Positions 1 through 10,828 of a stretch of DNA of 64,000 nucleotides are shown in pieces; positions within the stretch are counted from its first letter, which is position 1, and each line of letters starts with the position of its first letter. This stretch comes from Eretmocerus hayati (lineage: Eukaryota > Arthropoda > Insecta > Hymenoptera > Aphelinidae), in contig CM056743.1 of assembly GCA_029851415.1 (NCBI GenBank), positions 93,532,501-93,596,500 on the forward strand. The letters are read 5' to 3'. The position numbers were made by a program, and so were the translations under genes. The notes under the pieces are model-generated. The model was not told where the DNA came from. It saw nothing but the letters and a program-made list of their open reading frames with translations, and did not search any database.

Positions 1-1400
1 CCTGGCAAAAAGTGTTCCGGAACGAACTACGGGTGTATAGTGCTACATTTCCATCACATATATCACCATATTGAAGAAACCATCGTTACATTGGGGTATT
101 TGAAGCATTTGGAATTTTAATGAATGAAAAACAGGGAAAAAACCCCTGAAAAAGTGTACCAAAGTTACCCCACTCTCCGTAAGAAGCATGAGGATAGGGT
201 AACTCCAGTACAACTTCCTATGACAGCTTCTTGTCATCCCATCTTGAGTCGAGTGATGGTCTATGAGGTTTTCAAATGTTTCAAAAGGCTTAGAATGAGA
301 CGTCTGAACGATTAAAATTAATTCTCTCGCATGGTGGTGGGTAGAGTTGAAATATTATGTAAGTGTACCAAAGTTGCCCCATCGGGGTCTAACTTTGGTA
401 CACTTCTTCAACTGCTAATAGCTCCAGTTCAGACGCATCAAATTGAACTTTGTAGCCCATCAATCGAAAGCTGAGACTGTAAGCTTTCGATTTATACTAA
501 TTAATTTGGATTTTGTCAATGTATTTTGGAATGCGGAGCCAAACAAAATGAAAAGCACCGAAAACGTACCAAAATTACCCAATTTGACGGTATGCAAAAA
601 GGGACCTAAGCGCCATTCTTCGCGAAATTGAGATAAGGTGATATTTGCACCCTTTGAACATTCCTTCATCACCCGAATTTGAAATCTTTACGATATAACC
701 AATCCCTGAGACCCGATCCATGCATGAAGGGACCCAAGTACAGGATATGGGGCCCTTTTTGCATGGATTGATAAAAGAACCTACAAGCACTAATCCTTAC
801 GCACTGTATCATCACATCTATCACTCACACAGTTGATCGCTGCACTGAAAGACATTCAGGACGCGAGCCGCTTGAATGAGGGGACGTGGCTCGCCCAATC
901 TCGCCGGGACCAGAGCGGTCGCGGAATCCGGACGCGCGCTGTATTGATGCCTCGCGCATGCACCTGCCTATTCAAACACAATTGAGCCGGGACACCAACC
1001 TTCGCGACTTACCTGCGGGTGCTGATCTGAAGGCTTCCACAGGTATATCTCTATATACATATATTTAAACGCGGGCAACCGTTTGTGGCTGAAGTACGGC
1101 GGTTTGACAAACGCACACGCGCGCGCGAGGTACACATATAGACGTACATTTATAAATGTATAACACATTCTGCCAAGGTTAATTCGATTACGTCTTTCGG
1201 AGCGGTCACAGCTCGATATTATGTTTACATTACTATGATCGAGTCTCTGTTCAGCAGGATCATAAATAAGTGACAGATGGAATATTGATGAGTTTATTCA
1301 ACAAATCATGATATGATTCATTACATATAGAGTTATAACATACAATAAAAAAGACCAGAGGCAACTCTGATATCACACAGTAAAAGAGTAAAAAATACAT
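1..1400. other. Gene-poor flank, no convincing gene
   Basis: I recognise no protein here. The stretch holds short repeats of a GTACCAAAGTT(A/G)CCCC word near 148, 366 and 566, which looks like transposon debris. Bases 840-1,130 are clearly richer in G+C and CpG than their surroundings, but no open frame there resembles a known family. The short open frames are at chance length for this base composition. Confidence 0.5.
361..405. repeat. Perfect 15-bp inverted repeat (hairpin)
   Basis: AAGTGTACCAAAGTT at 361-375 is the exact reverse complement of AACTTTGGTACACTT at 391-405, with a 15-nt spacer that is itself partly self-complementary (GCCCC/GGGGT). Related words occur near 148 and 566, so it probably belongs to a degraded repeat family. 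Confidence 0.8.
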
Positions 1401-1410
1401 AAATTATAGT

Positions 1411-2252
1411 TTAGAGACCATATTTGGAAGGAATGAAAAGTTTTTCATCTGTCGTTTTGACTAGACGAGCAGGAGCAACATTTGGCAGCTCTTTTACTTT
1501 GATCATCTTCGCAATAGATGTGTCCGCAACTAAATAAGCGTGTGCATGTGCATCAAATGACACTTCGTCAAATTTTTGAATCGAACAAAAAATGTCTCCA
1601 TCGACCGAGATGATTTTTAATATTTGCCCAAAAATAGCTCCGAAATGCTCTCTCGAGTGCCCTAAGCATAGGATCATACCTGGATAGTATGAAATACCAT
1701 TCAAACACACTTTTTTGTATATAACATATGCACAGTCTTTAGATTGATCACGAAAGTACGACTTCCTTTCGGTTTTTGTATCAATAGATCCAAATTCCAC
1801 TGTTTGAGTGAAGTCTGCAGTTGAAGTTATGTACAACATGCGCAGAGCCATTTTTGTGGAGATGGTTTCCAGTAAATTTAAGGTGCATCGAGTTGACTCT
1901 ACAATAGTTTTTATTGGTTGATGGAATGACTCGAATCGCATTGCCCAATAAAAACAGCTGGACCATTCATCAACAATAGTCGAGGATAATGTACCAAAAA
2001 ATGCATTCTTGGCTTTAGAGGCCCGTAAAAAAAGAAGTACATTGCATTGAGTTTTTTAATCAAATCTGCTAAAATTGCAGCATCGGCTCGAACCAAACGA
2101 GGAGATAACAAGATATCCAAAATTTGCCTCAAATAAGAGTACAATTTATAGTGGATATCACCCTCGGGGATCGAATCTCTCATGATGATCCCAGAATAAC
2201 GAACAAAACACAATGCTTCTGATGCAGACATCTTGAGATTGTCATGGGTCAA
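1411..2252 (-). pseudogene. Transposon-type protein, C-terminal half, frameshifted
   Basis: Two overlapping minus-strand frames (2,252-1,911 and 1,941-1,411) make one protein. The first has the blocks KLYSYLRQILDILLSPRLV and PLKPRMHFLVHYPRLLL. The second begins with MRFESFHQ and ends in SKYGL. The series LKPKxHFLxHYPR, then W-A-MRFESxH, is known to me from multicopy transposon-like proteins of insects and cnidarians, possibly a CACTA/EnSpm-related group, but I cannot fix the superfamily. The frames meet in a T run near 1,952, where one missing base explains the break: the second frame continues exactly where the family expects it. I see no intact N-terminal half upstream (2,600-3,600), so this is a dead fragment. 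Confidence 0.6.
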
Positions 2253-2373
2253 GATTCGTTCGGGGGTTATAAGAGGAGGTTCGTTTTGTTCATTTGGTCC
2301 GAATTCAAAATCCCTGAATCGATTATTCAGAGTTTGAATCGTGAAGTGCCCTTTTATGAATACAGACTATTTT

Positions 2374-2530
2374 TCTTCAAATTTTGAAAAAAATTTCATC
2401 GAGATCGGTGCAAAATTCAGCTCAAAAATTTGCAGATAGATTTGTTCAGTGTTGCTAAATTGTATCTGCAAATTTTTGAGCTCAATTTTGCACCGATCTC
2501 GATGAAACTTTTTTTACTATTTGAAGGAAA
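2374..2530. repeat. Foldback hairpin, ~65-bp arms
   Basis: The left arm (about 2,374-2,438) contains CATCGAGATCGGTGCAAAATT; the right arm (about 2,463-2,530) contains its reverse complement, followed by a matching TTTGAA end. The arms differ at a few positions and the loop is about 25 nt. It lies just upstream of the minus-strand pseudogene and may be a small foldback MITE. Confidence 0.75.
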
Positions 2531-2560
2531 ATAATCCGCAGGGAGCGGTACTATTGGTCT

Positions 2561-4685
2561 ACCCCCTCTTTGTTTTTAAAAATTATTATTGGCAATATAC
2601 TAATTTGACCGCTAAAGGAGCCACCTTCGCTTTTCCAGAGGTAGAGAGCACTCTTAAACGATAACCCATACGAGGCAACGCCTGAAGATACTTACTAATT
2701 TCGAATAAAGATCCATAGTCTGTCAAGAAACCGTGAATGCCTTAAGTTTTCGAGCCTTTTAGACACTTGACAATTTTTTTAGAGATAACAGGCCAATTCT
2801 TCACTAACAAAGGGTCATATTCAGCTCTAGAAGATGACTCATTAGTAGGATTCTCAGCGAAAAAATCTTTTACGTGCCTTTTGAAGTCATTGAACAACTG
2901 AAACGGCAATTCAAGTTATTGGAATTAACGAATGGATGAATTAATGAAATCAGTCATGGATCGGACTCACCAAAACGAGTATTAGAGATTCCGTGAAGCA
3001 AGTGAAGGTATTGAAATATAGAGAAATGGCTCTCCTTTTACCACATGGAGTTAGAAGCTCCATCCGCCTCGGATGAGTGGCATCCCAATCTTGCATGATA
3101 TTATTACCTTCTTCATCGGGATATCCACCTTTTTTGGTCAATCTCAACTCGGCTTGTTCAACACCTGATATAATGATTTGATAATTCAGTCCATTATTGA
3201 TTATACCATAGAGGGAATATCAAACATGGGATACAATACCTGCTTGTACTGTGATTGAAGAGGTTATAATGGATTCATCGGGATCAAATTCAGGATCCTT
3301 GCCCACTACGAAACCAGCTTTACGGTATCAATCCCTCTTTTTCCTGTAATAATTATATACATAACCACGCGGTCCTACATGCTGCCCTGTTAGGCTTGTG
3401 TACGGTGGTTCGAATACGATGGCATCTTTTTGGCAAGGAAACAACTCAATGGTTCGGATCTTTATTCTCACAAAGACTTCAGATTTGATCCTGAAACAGC
3501 ATTTAGCTGATATTTCACCTCGCAAACAAAAATCATCGAATATTCCATGAACAGGGCGACTCACGTGAATAATTTATCAGGGTCTAAATAGTGCCCGATG
3601 ATGATGCGTTTCGATTCTTTCACGCCAAAAACCATCTTTTTTGTATCTACGGAGAATTCCTTGTCCTTCAGTAGTTGAATACAGTAGTTCGAAGATTTCA
3701 TTATTCACATATTCTAAAAAGTTACTTGTATTATCAAATGGTCAATATCTAAGAATGGAAGCTGATAAATAAATTGGAAAAAACCTTGTCGAAATTGGAT
3801 CGGTCTACTCATGCATGGTGTAGAGATGGATGAAGAATCAATTTCTACAACGGGATCACTCTCATCATCTTTTTGGCATTCTTTCGTGATGGAATTCTCA
3901 TTTGCGTTACGGGCTGGTATGAATAGAACGCAAAAAATAATGAACAATACAAAAATCGCTGTAATTATGGATGATTATCAAAACTTACAGTCACTTCCGC
4001 TGTCGTTCATTTCTGTAAAATTCCTTTCCATGATGTAAGCCGATGCGAAACTTTCTCACAACAGTGCAATCCCGCCAAAAGCGAGGAAGATCCCGTGACC
4101 CCAAGCAGCTCGTTATGTATTGATGTATCAAGTACATCAAATACATTTATCACAGCTCGACAGTATCTATTTAGCCGGCATTTTTGGAAATGAAGCACAA
4201 TCGAATACACCAAGTACATCATTTCGATTACACTTATAACAACTCGTCTGCAAAACCTCATGATTATACAATAATTCTGGCCGCAAAACACAGAATACAT
4301 CAGCAGATGACCGGCTGATGCGAGCCGCGCGGGGTCCCGACAAGCGCGATCGACGTTGCCGATTCGTAAGCGACACACAGAGACATAGTCGCAGCGACAA
4401 CGCAAGCTCCCTCCCGCGGCAGCAGGTGATCAGAGTCGGGACCGCAGCGTTCGCGAGCCTCGCTCGAGGCGCGCGCCATCTCGTAAACCGGGAGTACTCA
4501 CGTCCCGATGGTGGCAGTGGGAGTCCCGAACGTCTTTCAGTGTGTGATTCTTGGCGCCAGTTGGTCGACGAGCTGAATGTTTACATCTTTCCACGCCTCG
4601 AATGATGTATAGACATATAGGTGTATATTCTCCGCTCTGAACTCAACTCGAATTTTGAAATGATCAAAAAGTGCTGTAGTATCTA
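2561..4685. other. No confident gene; possible transposon debris
   Basis: Minus-strand frames at 2,950-3,147 and 3,328-3,564 are open but unrecognised. They may be N-terminal remains of the transposon protein ending at 1,411, since strand and order fit, but no motif proves it. Bases 4,310-4,560 form a CpG-rich patch with several CGCG words and no recognisable coding content; a promoter-like island or a GC-rich repeat are both possible. Confidence 0.35.
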
Positions 4686-4724
4686 CACTGTAAAGAATGG
4701 CAATGGGTTTCAACCAAATATCCA

Positions 4725-4905
4725 ACTACAGTAGTTGAAAAACCGACTCAACCACGGTAGTTGGAGGAAATTTCAACTAATTGTAGTTGAATTTCAATTT
4801 CGTAGTTGAATCTGAATTCAACTACGGAATTAAACCGTTTTTCAACAACCGCATTGAAATTCAACTACCTGAGTTGAATTCTTTCTCACGAGTCAATTCT
4901 TGGGA
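4725..4905. repeat. Left cluster of CAACTAC/GTAGTTG words
   Basis: About ten close copies of CAACTAC or its reverse complement GTAGTTG, often separated by A/T runs and TTGAA, sit within 180 bp at the left end of the 4,686-7,097 element. Their mirrored orientation lets neighbours pair as small hairpins. Confidence 0.8.
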
Positions 4906-5332
4906 TAATTTCTGACGAGTTCGGTTAGCTCTGATTGGCATTCATCATCCTGATTTTTTTGAGGGTGACATGAAGCTCAAACTCAAGTGAGAACAAATGA
5001 ATGAATATGGCAAAGGAATCTAAGCGAATCCTTGAAAGAAAAGGCAATGTCTGTAATTTTCGCAATAAAGGGAGGGAAAGATGAAAATCGGATCGTCTTC
5101 GTAAATATAACAATGCTATTATGAAGATATTCAAATCCAGAACTCTCGGAAAAATAGACACGTGAGATTCTTTAGAAGAACTGTAAACATAGCGCACATT
5201 TGCGATCGCTCGCGCGGCTAAACCAACGACCATCGTGGATTATCGCGCAACGCTACTACATTTTTTTGATGCACGTTCATTATACATCAACTTGTTGTTT
5301 ACACCTAGTAAAGGTATACATTAAGTATATGA

Positions 5333-5460
5333 GTAGTTCCGTGGAAGTTATGACATAATGTGTGCCTGCTTGTACGAACCCTTAAAACGCTTCGGGAAAG
5401 TATCGTTCATTTTTGACGTATGTTTTGGTGCTATTTCTGGCGCGATCGTTGGTATTTCTG
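5333..5460 (+). mobile_element. Partial copy of the mariner-like element end
   Basis: The words TGAGTAGTTCCGTGGAA, ATAATGTGTGCCTGCTT and AAACGCTT occur in the same order and spacing as at 16,483-16,640, the left end of the TA-flanked element inside the large pseudogene. No matching right end is visible here, so this is a truncated copy nested in the 4,686-7,097 element. Confidence 0.7.
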
Positions 5461-6914
5461 GTTCGCTGGAATTTATCCAAAGGTGAGAAACCTTATTCCC
5501 TGTAGATGGCAATTTTCTTGTTTGATAGTTTGTATTCAGTGATCCTACTTAAATTCAAACTTTACCCAAGAAGATATGATGAGAAATATTCGAGATTCTT
5601 TCTATATTCTACAACATCAACTGTTTTTTTTCAGACAATTTTTGAATATCAATCCGCAACGGGACGCAACAAAGAGACCAAATAGTAAAGTACGGCGAGT
5701 GCAAACATTCAATCTAAAAGTTAGGAAGCTAGCTGCGGAGCTTGCTGAATACTCTAATATATTTAGAGTAGGTACTAGTCAAAGCTCTTCAATGCTCTTG
5801 CAACTAGTTCAAGAGAATGTGAGGTTATTGCCCCGTTCGTGGTTTTGGAGACCTTCCAGTTTACGAGTTTAATCAAGAAAGAGGAAAAATGCTCGTAGAA
5901 CTTTGCAAGGAATATCTTGACCTTGGGCTGAGTTAACATCAGGAATTTATGTTGGAATAATAAGAAACTTCAACAGGAGTCCTTTCAGTTTCATTCAACT
6001 ATCATTTGCTGGTTGTTATGTTCAATGCCCATTAGTTTCATTTGTCAAGTTTCTATGACCGCTTAATCTAATACTATATTGAGCTTTTGTCGATTTCAAG
6101 ATTAATTGTGAACAATTTTTTTTTTTTTTTTAAATCAATTGACCCTGAGGAGTCCCGTTGATTTCTACTTGATATTTTGTAAGATGTTGTCACTTTTCGT
6201 TATAATGTTCACTTACATGATTTCAATTCGATACCGAGAGTATTTCGAAATATTTATCCCTTTGTGTCGGGGTTCGATTGACTCCAACGATCGTCTCAGG
6301 ACTCCCAGTTTGAATTTTGTGACATTTTCTCCTGTTGAACTGATGATGTGTTCATATTCACTCTAAATTCACTGCTGTTGATTCCCAAACCAACATACTT
6401 TGATCCCTCAAACCAATAGAATTCGAATTAGTTCACCAAATTTTGGATCGCTTTTTCCACGTAGGAACGGCTTCTGATCCCGAAATTTTGTTTTGTGGCT
6501 GAATACATATCAACTGAGATGATCCCGTAAATTACTTCTACATAGTTCTGGCAGACGATCCCGTATGAAATTTCTTGAACACTCGCAGTATTTAATCAGT
6601 ATCCGGATCTACAGTCAATAGAGAGAAAAATCTCCCGAATTTTTTGTGGATAATTCCGCATGACACTGCTAAATTCTTCACATCCTCTTACTCTTTTTCG
6701 ATGAGCATGTAGAATGGAAGCACTGTATGATCAATGATATTACATCACCAGTCTCACTCGCCTGAACTTTTGCCATTGTGCATCTTGAGGTACAATTAGT
6801 ACTTTACAAACAGTAGTCAAACCCAAGCGAGAAGAGTAACAAATTATACACATTGATGTTACTCCATGACCAACATATTGGACGCAACTATTTCCGAACT
6901 TCTCCGCGGACATT

Positions 6915-7075
6915 TTTCAACTCATATAGTTGAATTCTCAACTACGTAGTTGAATTTTCAACTACGGTGATGAAATATTTCTCAACCACTGAGTTGAAAC
7001 AAATTTCAACTACGTAGTTGGAAAAGCGGTTCAACTACGTAGTTGAAACATTTTTCACTTCCGTAGTTGAGAAAA
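6915..7075. repeat. Right cluster of CAACTACGTAGTTG palindromes
   Basis: This cluster mirrors the one at 4,725-4,905. It contains three copies of the full palindrome CAACTACGTAGTTG and several half-copies. It lies immediately inside the right terminal inverted repeat of the 4,686-7,097 element, as subterminal transposase-binding repeats would. Confidence 0.8.
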
Positions 7076-7097
7076 ACGTTGCACATTTTTTACAGTG

Positions 7098-7659
7098 TGA
7101 AGTATCATCCGATAGCTCTGCAGACGTTGATCTTGTCTGTCTGATAGTGTATGAAATCTAGAATATGGATTGTGACAGTAATAACGATGGCGAGCAACGG
7201 AAAAGTCGTAGCGATCCTTCATCTTGGGCACGGGATGAGAGGGAGAGATTGAAAACGTGTGGCGAGCCTTTTCCAATTAGCCAAAATTAATACATCCATA
7301 GATCCATCTTATGAATTCCAATGTGACGTGATCTAGATAGTTATAATGGTTTGTTGTAAAGAACTTCATAATTGTATCCGAAGTATCCTCAGTCAATCCG
7401 AGCAAAAAGGTACCTAAATCCCGCTATGAATCTACGATAATCATTAAGATATTTTTTTAATTCAATACTTTCCACTTCCTTAGTGTCTTGATATGAAATC
7501 ATAGCTTTTTAGAGGAATCCATGATAAAAGGAACCCAACTCCACTCGAATTTCCATTGAAAAATAATTTTGCAGACCACCCTTGGTCAAAAAATGGAGGA
7601 GATTATAGTACATACTGATAACAAGTATGTGTATTTACATTGGTGTTGAGGAATTGTGA
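7098..7659. other. No gene seen
   Basis: AT-rich sequence between the CACTGTAAA element and the start of the large pseudogene. The minus-strand frame at 7,055-7,276 is unrecognised. No repeat or regulatory site stands out. Confidence 0.5.
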
Positions 7660-8706
7660 ATGGTAGAGATGCAACACAGTTTTTTTCGTTTTTCCGACAA
7701 TTTGTCATTTGCACGAAGGTCTTTTTTTCCATGGCTCGATTCAAATGTCAAGAGTACAAGACACGTTACAGCAAACTCTCTGCAAACCCTGCTAGATGCA
7801 AGCACGAAACGGAACGATAACAAGGAAGATGGTTCCCACGTGGATTTGGAATTACATGTCACGTGCTTAATCAACTATGCTGTGGATAAAAACATCAAAG
7901 CTGAGTGGAAGTGACAGCGAGCAGCAGCGGCACTACTCTAAAAATAACAGAACGAATCACACAGGTTCGAGTTCAAGGGAAATTGTATATTTTGCGGTAA
8001 TCTTGCTGTCAAACAGTTACGCAACCATTTTTGTATAATCAGTGACGACGGCACTTCTGCCAAGTTGAAAAATCTTTCGAATAATGGTTCGACTCATATA
8101 TATATATATATATATATTGATGATTATTTGAGAGCTTGTTTGGATGGGGATGGAGACTTAGTTGAAGAAGGAGCAGGTTATCATAAGCGTTGCATGTATG
8201 GATTCTCGAGTGCTTGCATACCTAGGAACGGAAAGAGTAGAGGGCGGCAGAATGGTTCTTGTGAAAAATTTATCTATTTTATCATGGTGTATGTCTCTTC
8301 TCATTCGGGAGAATATTAGTATTCTATCGAAGACCTGAAGAATGAGTACAAAAAAGAATATCACGATGATATAATCACTTTTCCGACTAACGGCAGTATT
8401 AGGAATCAGCTGCAGCATGTTCATGCTGATAAGAAAATCATTTCATCAGATCTCATTTGTTCTTTCGAAGACGAAATTGGCGAGATTTTGCGAGAACACC
8501 ATTTGAATAATAAAGCGATCAGTGAACAACAGAGAGAGAGAAAGAAAAACCCTTGGATCAGCTGCTGACAACATATACAAAGATATCGAAGCACAAAAGT
8601 ATGAGACCAAAAGTTACAAACCTCCGAATGAATTCTTTCAAAATGCTGAAGGAGATGCTCCTTCTCTACAAACATTTCTCGATTTTTCAATCACGCGAAA
8701 TGAATA
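7660..8706 (+). pseudogene. GCDTTS-family protein, N-terminal Cys/His part
   Basis: This is the 5' part of a very long decayed gene. The frame at 7,660-7,914 contains LQTLLDASTKRNDNK and LHVTCLINY. After a break the text resumes with GNCIFCGNLAVKQLRNHFC and, further on, GAGYHKRCMYGFSSA, so there are paired Cys and His residues as in a zinc-binding N-terminal module. A TA microsatellite (8,095-8,119) lies in frame between them. The frame at 8,522-8,706 continues with the pre-core segment (SLQTFLDFSITRNE). Known family members begin with such Cys/His units followed by a conserved core. Stops and frameshifts show that it is not functional. The exact start is unknown. Confidence 0.55.
8095..8119. 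repeat. (TA)n microsatellite inside decayed coding region
   Basis: An uninterrupted alternating TA run of about 25 bases. It would encode Ile-Tyr repeats in the pseudogene frame and is probably a post-inactivation expansion. Confidence 0.9.
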
Positions 8707-9665
8707 ATTAGTAACTCAAGAACAACAAGAGAAATGGATAAACAGAGTTAGTACTATCGCACACTCTATGGTCTTATCTGTCAGACCGCGAGCTTTCATT
8801 TCACATGTTCCATTTGGCGTTTCTATAATGTTGCACCGAAATCACTGTGGTAAAATGCAATCGTTACTCTTTCAAATGTAGGTCTCTGTGCTTCTCACAA
8901 TGGAACGATTGTTTCCGAAAATTCCATCGCGTATAATCAAGAATGTTATGTAGTTATTGAAAGAGCTCTATCTCAATTTGCAGGAGATGATTTTGATCAA
9001 AATCCCGATACCCTCGACGGTTATAATTCGAGCCACCAATTGGGTTTGATTGAATGGGTTACTCCGGGCTCTGCTGTATCTTCTTCGCGTAAATTGATTA
9101 GATGCCCTGAACTTCGAACAAAAGAGCTCGTCAAGAACCGTGGCTTTGTGTCTTACGTTGTTCTTAAGCCCAAAAATCGCGATGGGCTTAAAAACTTGAA
9201 GATTATGAGTTTAAAGGAAGAATTTGGAGAATTCTCTGCGAAGTCAACGATGGTAGAATCAAAATGATGGAAATATTTTGGTCTTACTACGAAAATTTGG
9301 AGCCCGGGAAGGTAAATGGTTGGCATGGATTCATGGCAAAAGCTTTCCGACACTATCCGTTCACAGTTTCCAGAGCCTTCCCTTCGCAATTTGTAGATGA
9401 AAATCCATCTGATATAAGTACAATTTGGTCCACTCTATTAGAAGCTGTGCGAGAAGCTAAGAAAAACGGTCAGAGATACTGTTTTGTATTTTTTGACCAG
9501 CCTCTCCACGCAAAAGTAGGAGAGATCTTAGCATGCTCACCAGACGATCACGAAGTCAAACGAATAGTCATACTCAGGTTAGGGTGTTTTCATTCAATCA
9601 TGTCATATTCCAATGCTTCTGGATCAATCATGGATTGTAGTGGTTTCAAAGAAATTTTTTGTTAG
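8707..9665 (+). pseudogene. GCDTTS-family protein, conserved core
   Basis: The clearest part of the gene. First comes WINRVSTIAHSMVLSVRPRA, then VPFGVSIMLHRNH. After one frame change it runs VGLCASHNGT, FDQNPDTLDGYNSSHQLGLI, EWVTPGSAV (8,877-9,266). A second frame (9,264-9,665) gives WHGFMAKAF, NPSDISTIWSTLLE, YCFVFFDQPLHAKV and IVILRLGCFHSIMSY. This order (AHSxxxxVRPRxFISP, xLDGxxxxHxxG, NPSDxxxIxSTL, FDQPLxxKA, LRLGxFHxxMS) is that of a multicopy uncharacterised family in insects and cnidarians. Two frameshifts and one stop within about 960 bp mark it as dead, although long stretches have no stop. Confidence 0.75.
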
Positions 9666-10828
9666 TTCCTGGCAGAGCTGTCAGCCGCAAATGCTCTCTC
9701 CAGTCGTGCTTATTCACGAGGGGTACGGGGTCATTTATTGGTTCTATTGGCGTTGTGAAAAATCGTTTCTTCGATGATCAATTTCAGTGACTCAGAAGTT
9801 GATGAATTGAAGGAATTGCTCGGAAAAGTAGGAGATATTGAATTTTTCACTGACAATGAACCACGAATGTGACTTGAGAAGAAATTTGAGTAAAAATTGG
9901 AAAAATTGAGGGCACGAGGCCAAACGGCGCGGTTGTGGGTTCAACTAATCCATATGCAACTATTGTTGATAGATTACATAGGAGCTAAACGCTCTCAAAA
10001 TTCCCCTTTGCACTTAGAGACAGTTCACAAAATGTTCACTTATTCCCACGCGGCGGGCCATATTCATTATGCAAAGTATGCTCACATTCACTTGTAGACT
10101 ATATTACAATTGAAAGATATCATGAATGATGTCTCGGAAGAATTCAAAAAATTTGTTGTGGATGGATTCTTCACAATAAGACGATCTCATGAGTTTTGGT
10201 GTGGATCGTGGGAAGATTTCGTGATAGAGCAGATGCTGATGAAAAATTCAAAAGGTTGTGGCAGAGTGATACAGAGAGGAATACGTGAGTCAAATCTTTC
10301 AAAGTAGAGTGGCACTCAGGTTGCAATCTCAGTTATCGTGGACGGCTTAGGAAATTTCGCTGGGGTATCATATGAATCTTCTGGACAACACAAAGAGATG
10401 CGAGATAGTCGAAAAAAAAGGACGCAGTTGACTTGGCAAAAATTGTAAAAAATTTTCAGGACCACAATCCATTTCCTGTTTTCGATGAAATAATGTCGAT
10501 AAGTAGGAACATTGTGGGTGATAAAAAGGTGATGGACTATCATAAGGCTCACAATGTTGGGAATAATCTTTTGGATAAAGTCAGTGGTAAGTTTGGAGAT
10601 CTCAAATTTCCTAAAAACAATGAAGTCGAATCGCTTAAAGCTGTTGTGTCGCGGGTCAAAATGGATGGAGATATCCTTGAGATTGATCTTTCGCTCATAC
10701 TCGCAAGAATGACATCCACGATCTTTACTGGAAAAACGACGTAGGAACGTACTTGCTGTATGAATTATGTACTCATCCTGCTGCTCTATTCAACAAAAGA
10801 GGTATTTATACCACTCGTGTTCATAGCA
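9666..10828 (+). pseudogene. GCDTTS-family protein, middle segment
   Basis: Family blocks continue in order with several frame changes: SSRAYSRGVRGH (about 9,700), then ARGQTARLWVQLIHMQLLLIDY (shortened here to its start), HLETVHKMFTYSHAAGHIHY and AKYAHIHL. Next, at 10,110-10,307, come FVVDGFFTIRRS and VIEQMLM. The frame 10,433-10,744 is an open 103-residue segment, followed by YLLYELCTHPAALFNKRG. In family members these correspond to the blocks ARAVRGH, TASLWLQY, PYxAAAGHxxYAKSA, GxxVxRRSDRFW, DLVIEQVLM and LCxxPPALFD. The gene is cut at 10,829 by a palindromic insertion. Confidence 0.7.

Larger units (their letters stand above)
4686..7097. mobile_element. DNA element with CACTGTAAA inverted termini
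   Basis: The left end reads CACTGTAAAGAATG and the right end CATTTTTTACAGTG, which are inverted copies. Just inside both ends lies a cluster of CAACTAC..GTAGTTG palindromes. TA precedes the left end but TG follows the right end; AGTATC also occurs just outside both ends, so the target duplication is unclear. No transposase is visible. The frame at 5,576-5,872 (98 residues) is unrecognised and Lys/Arg-rich. A non-autonomous element is the simplest reading. Confidence 0.65.

Noticed and set aside
4310..4560. CpG island promoter
   Set aside because: Base composition alone; no gene follows on either strand and the function cannot be supported.
5576..5872. 98-residue frame as a transposase
   Set aside because: Basic composition only; no catalytic motif or family resemblance was found.
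8522..8707. 61-residue frame as a separate small gene
   Set aside because: It is in order and in context a segment of the large decayed protein.
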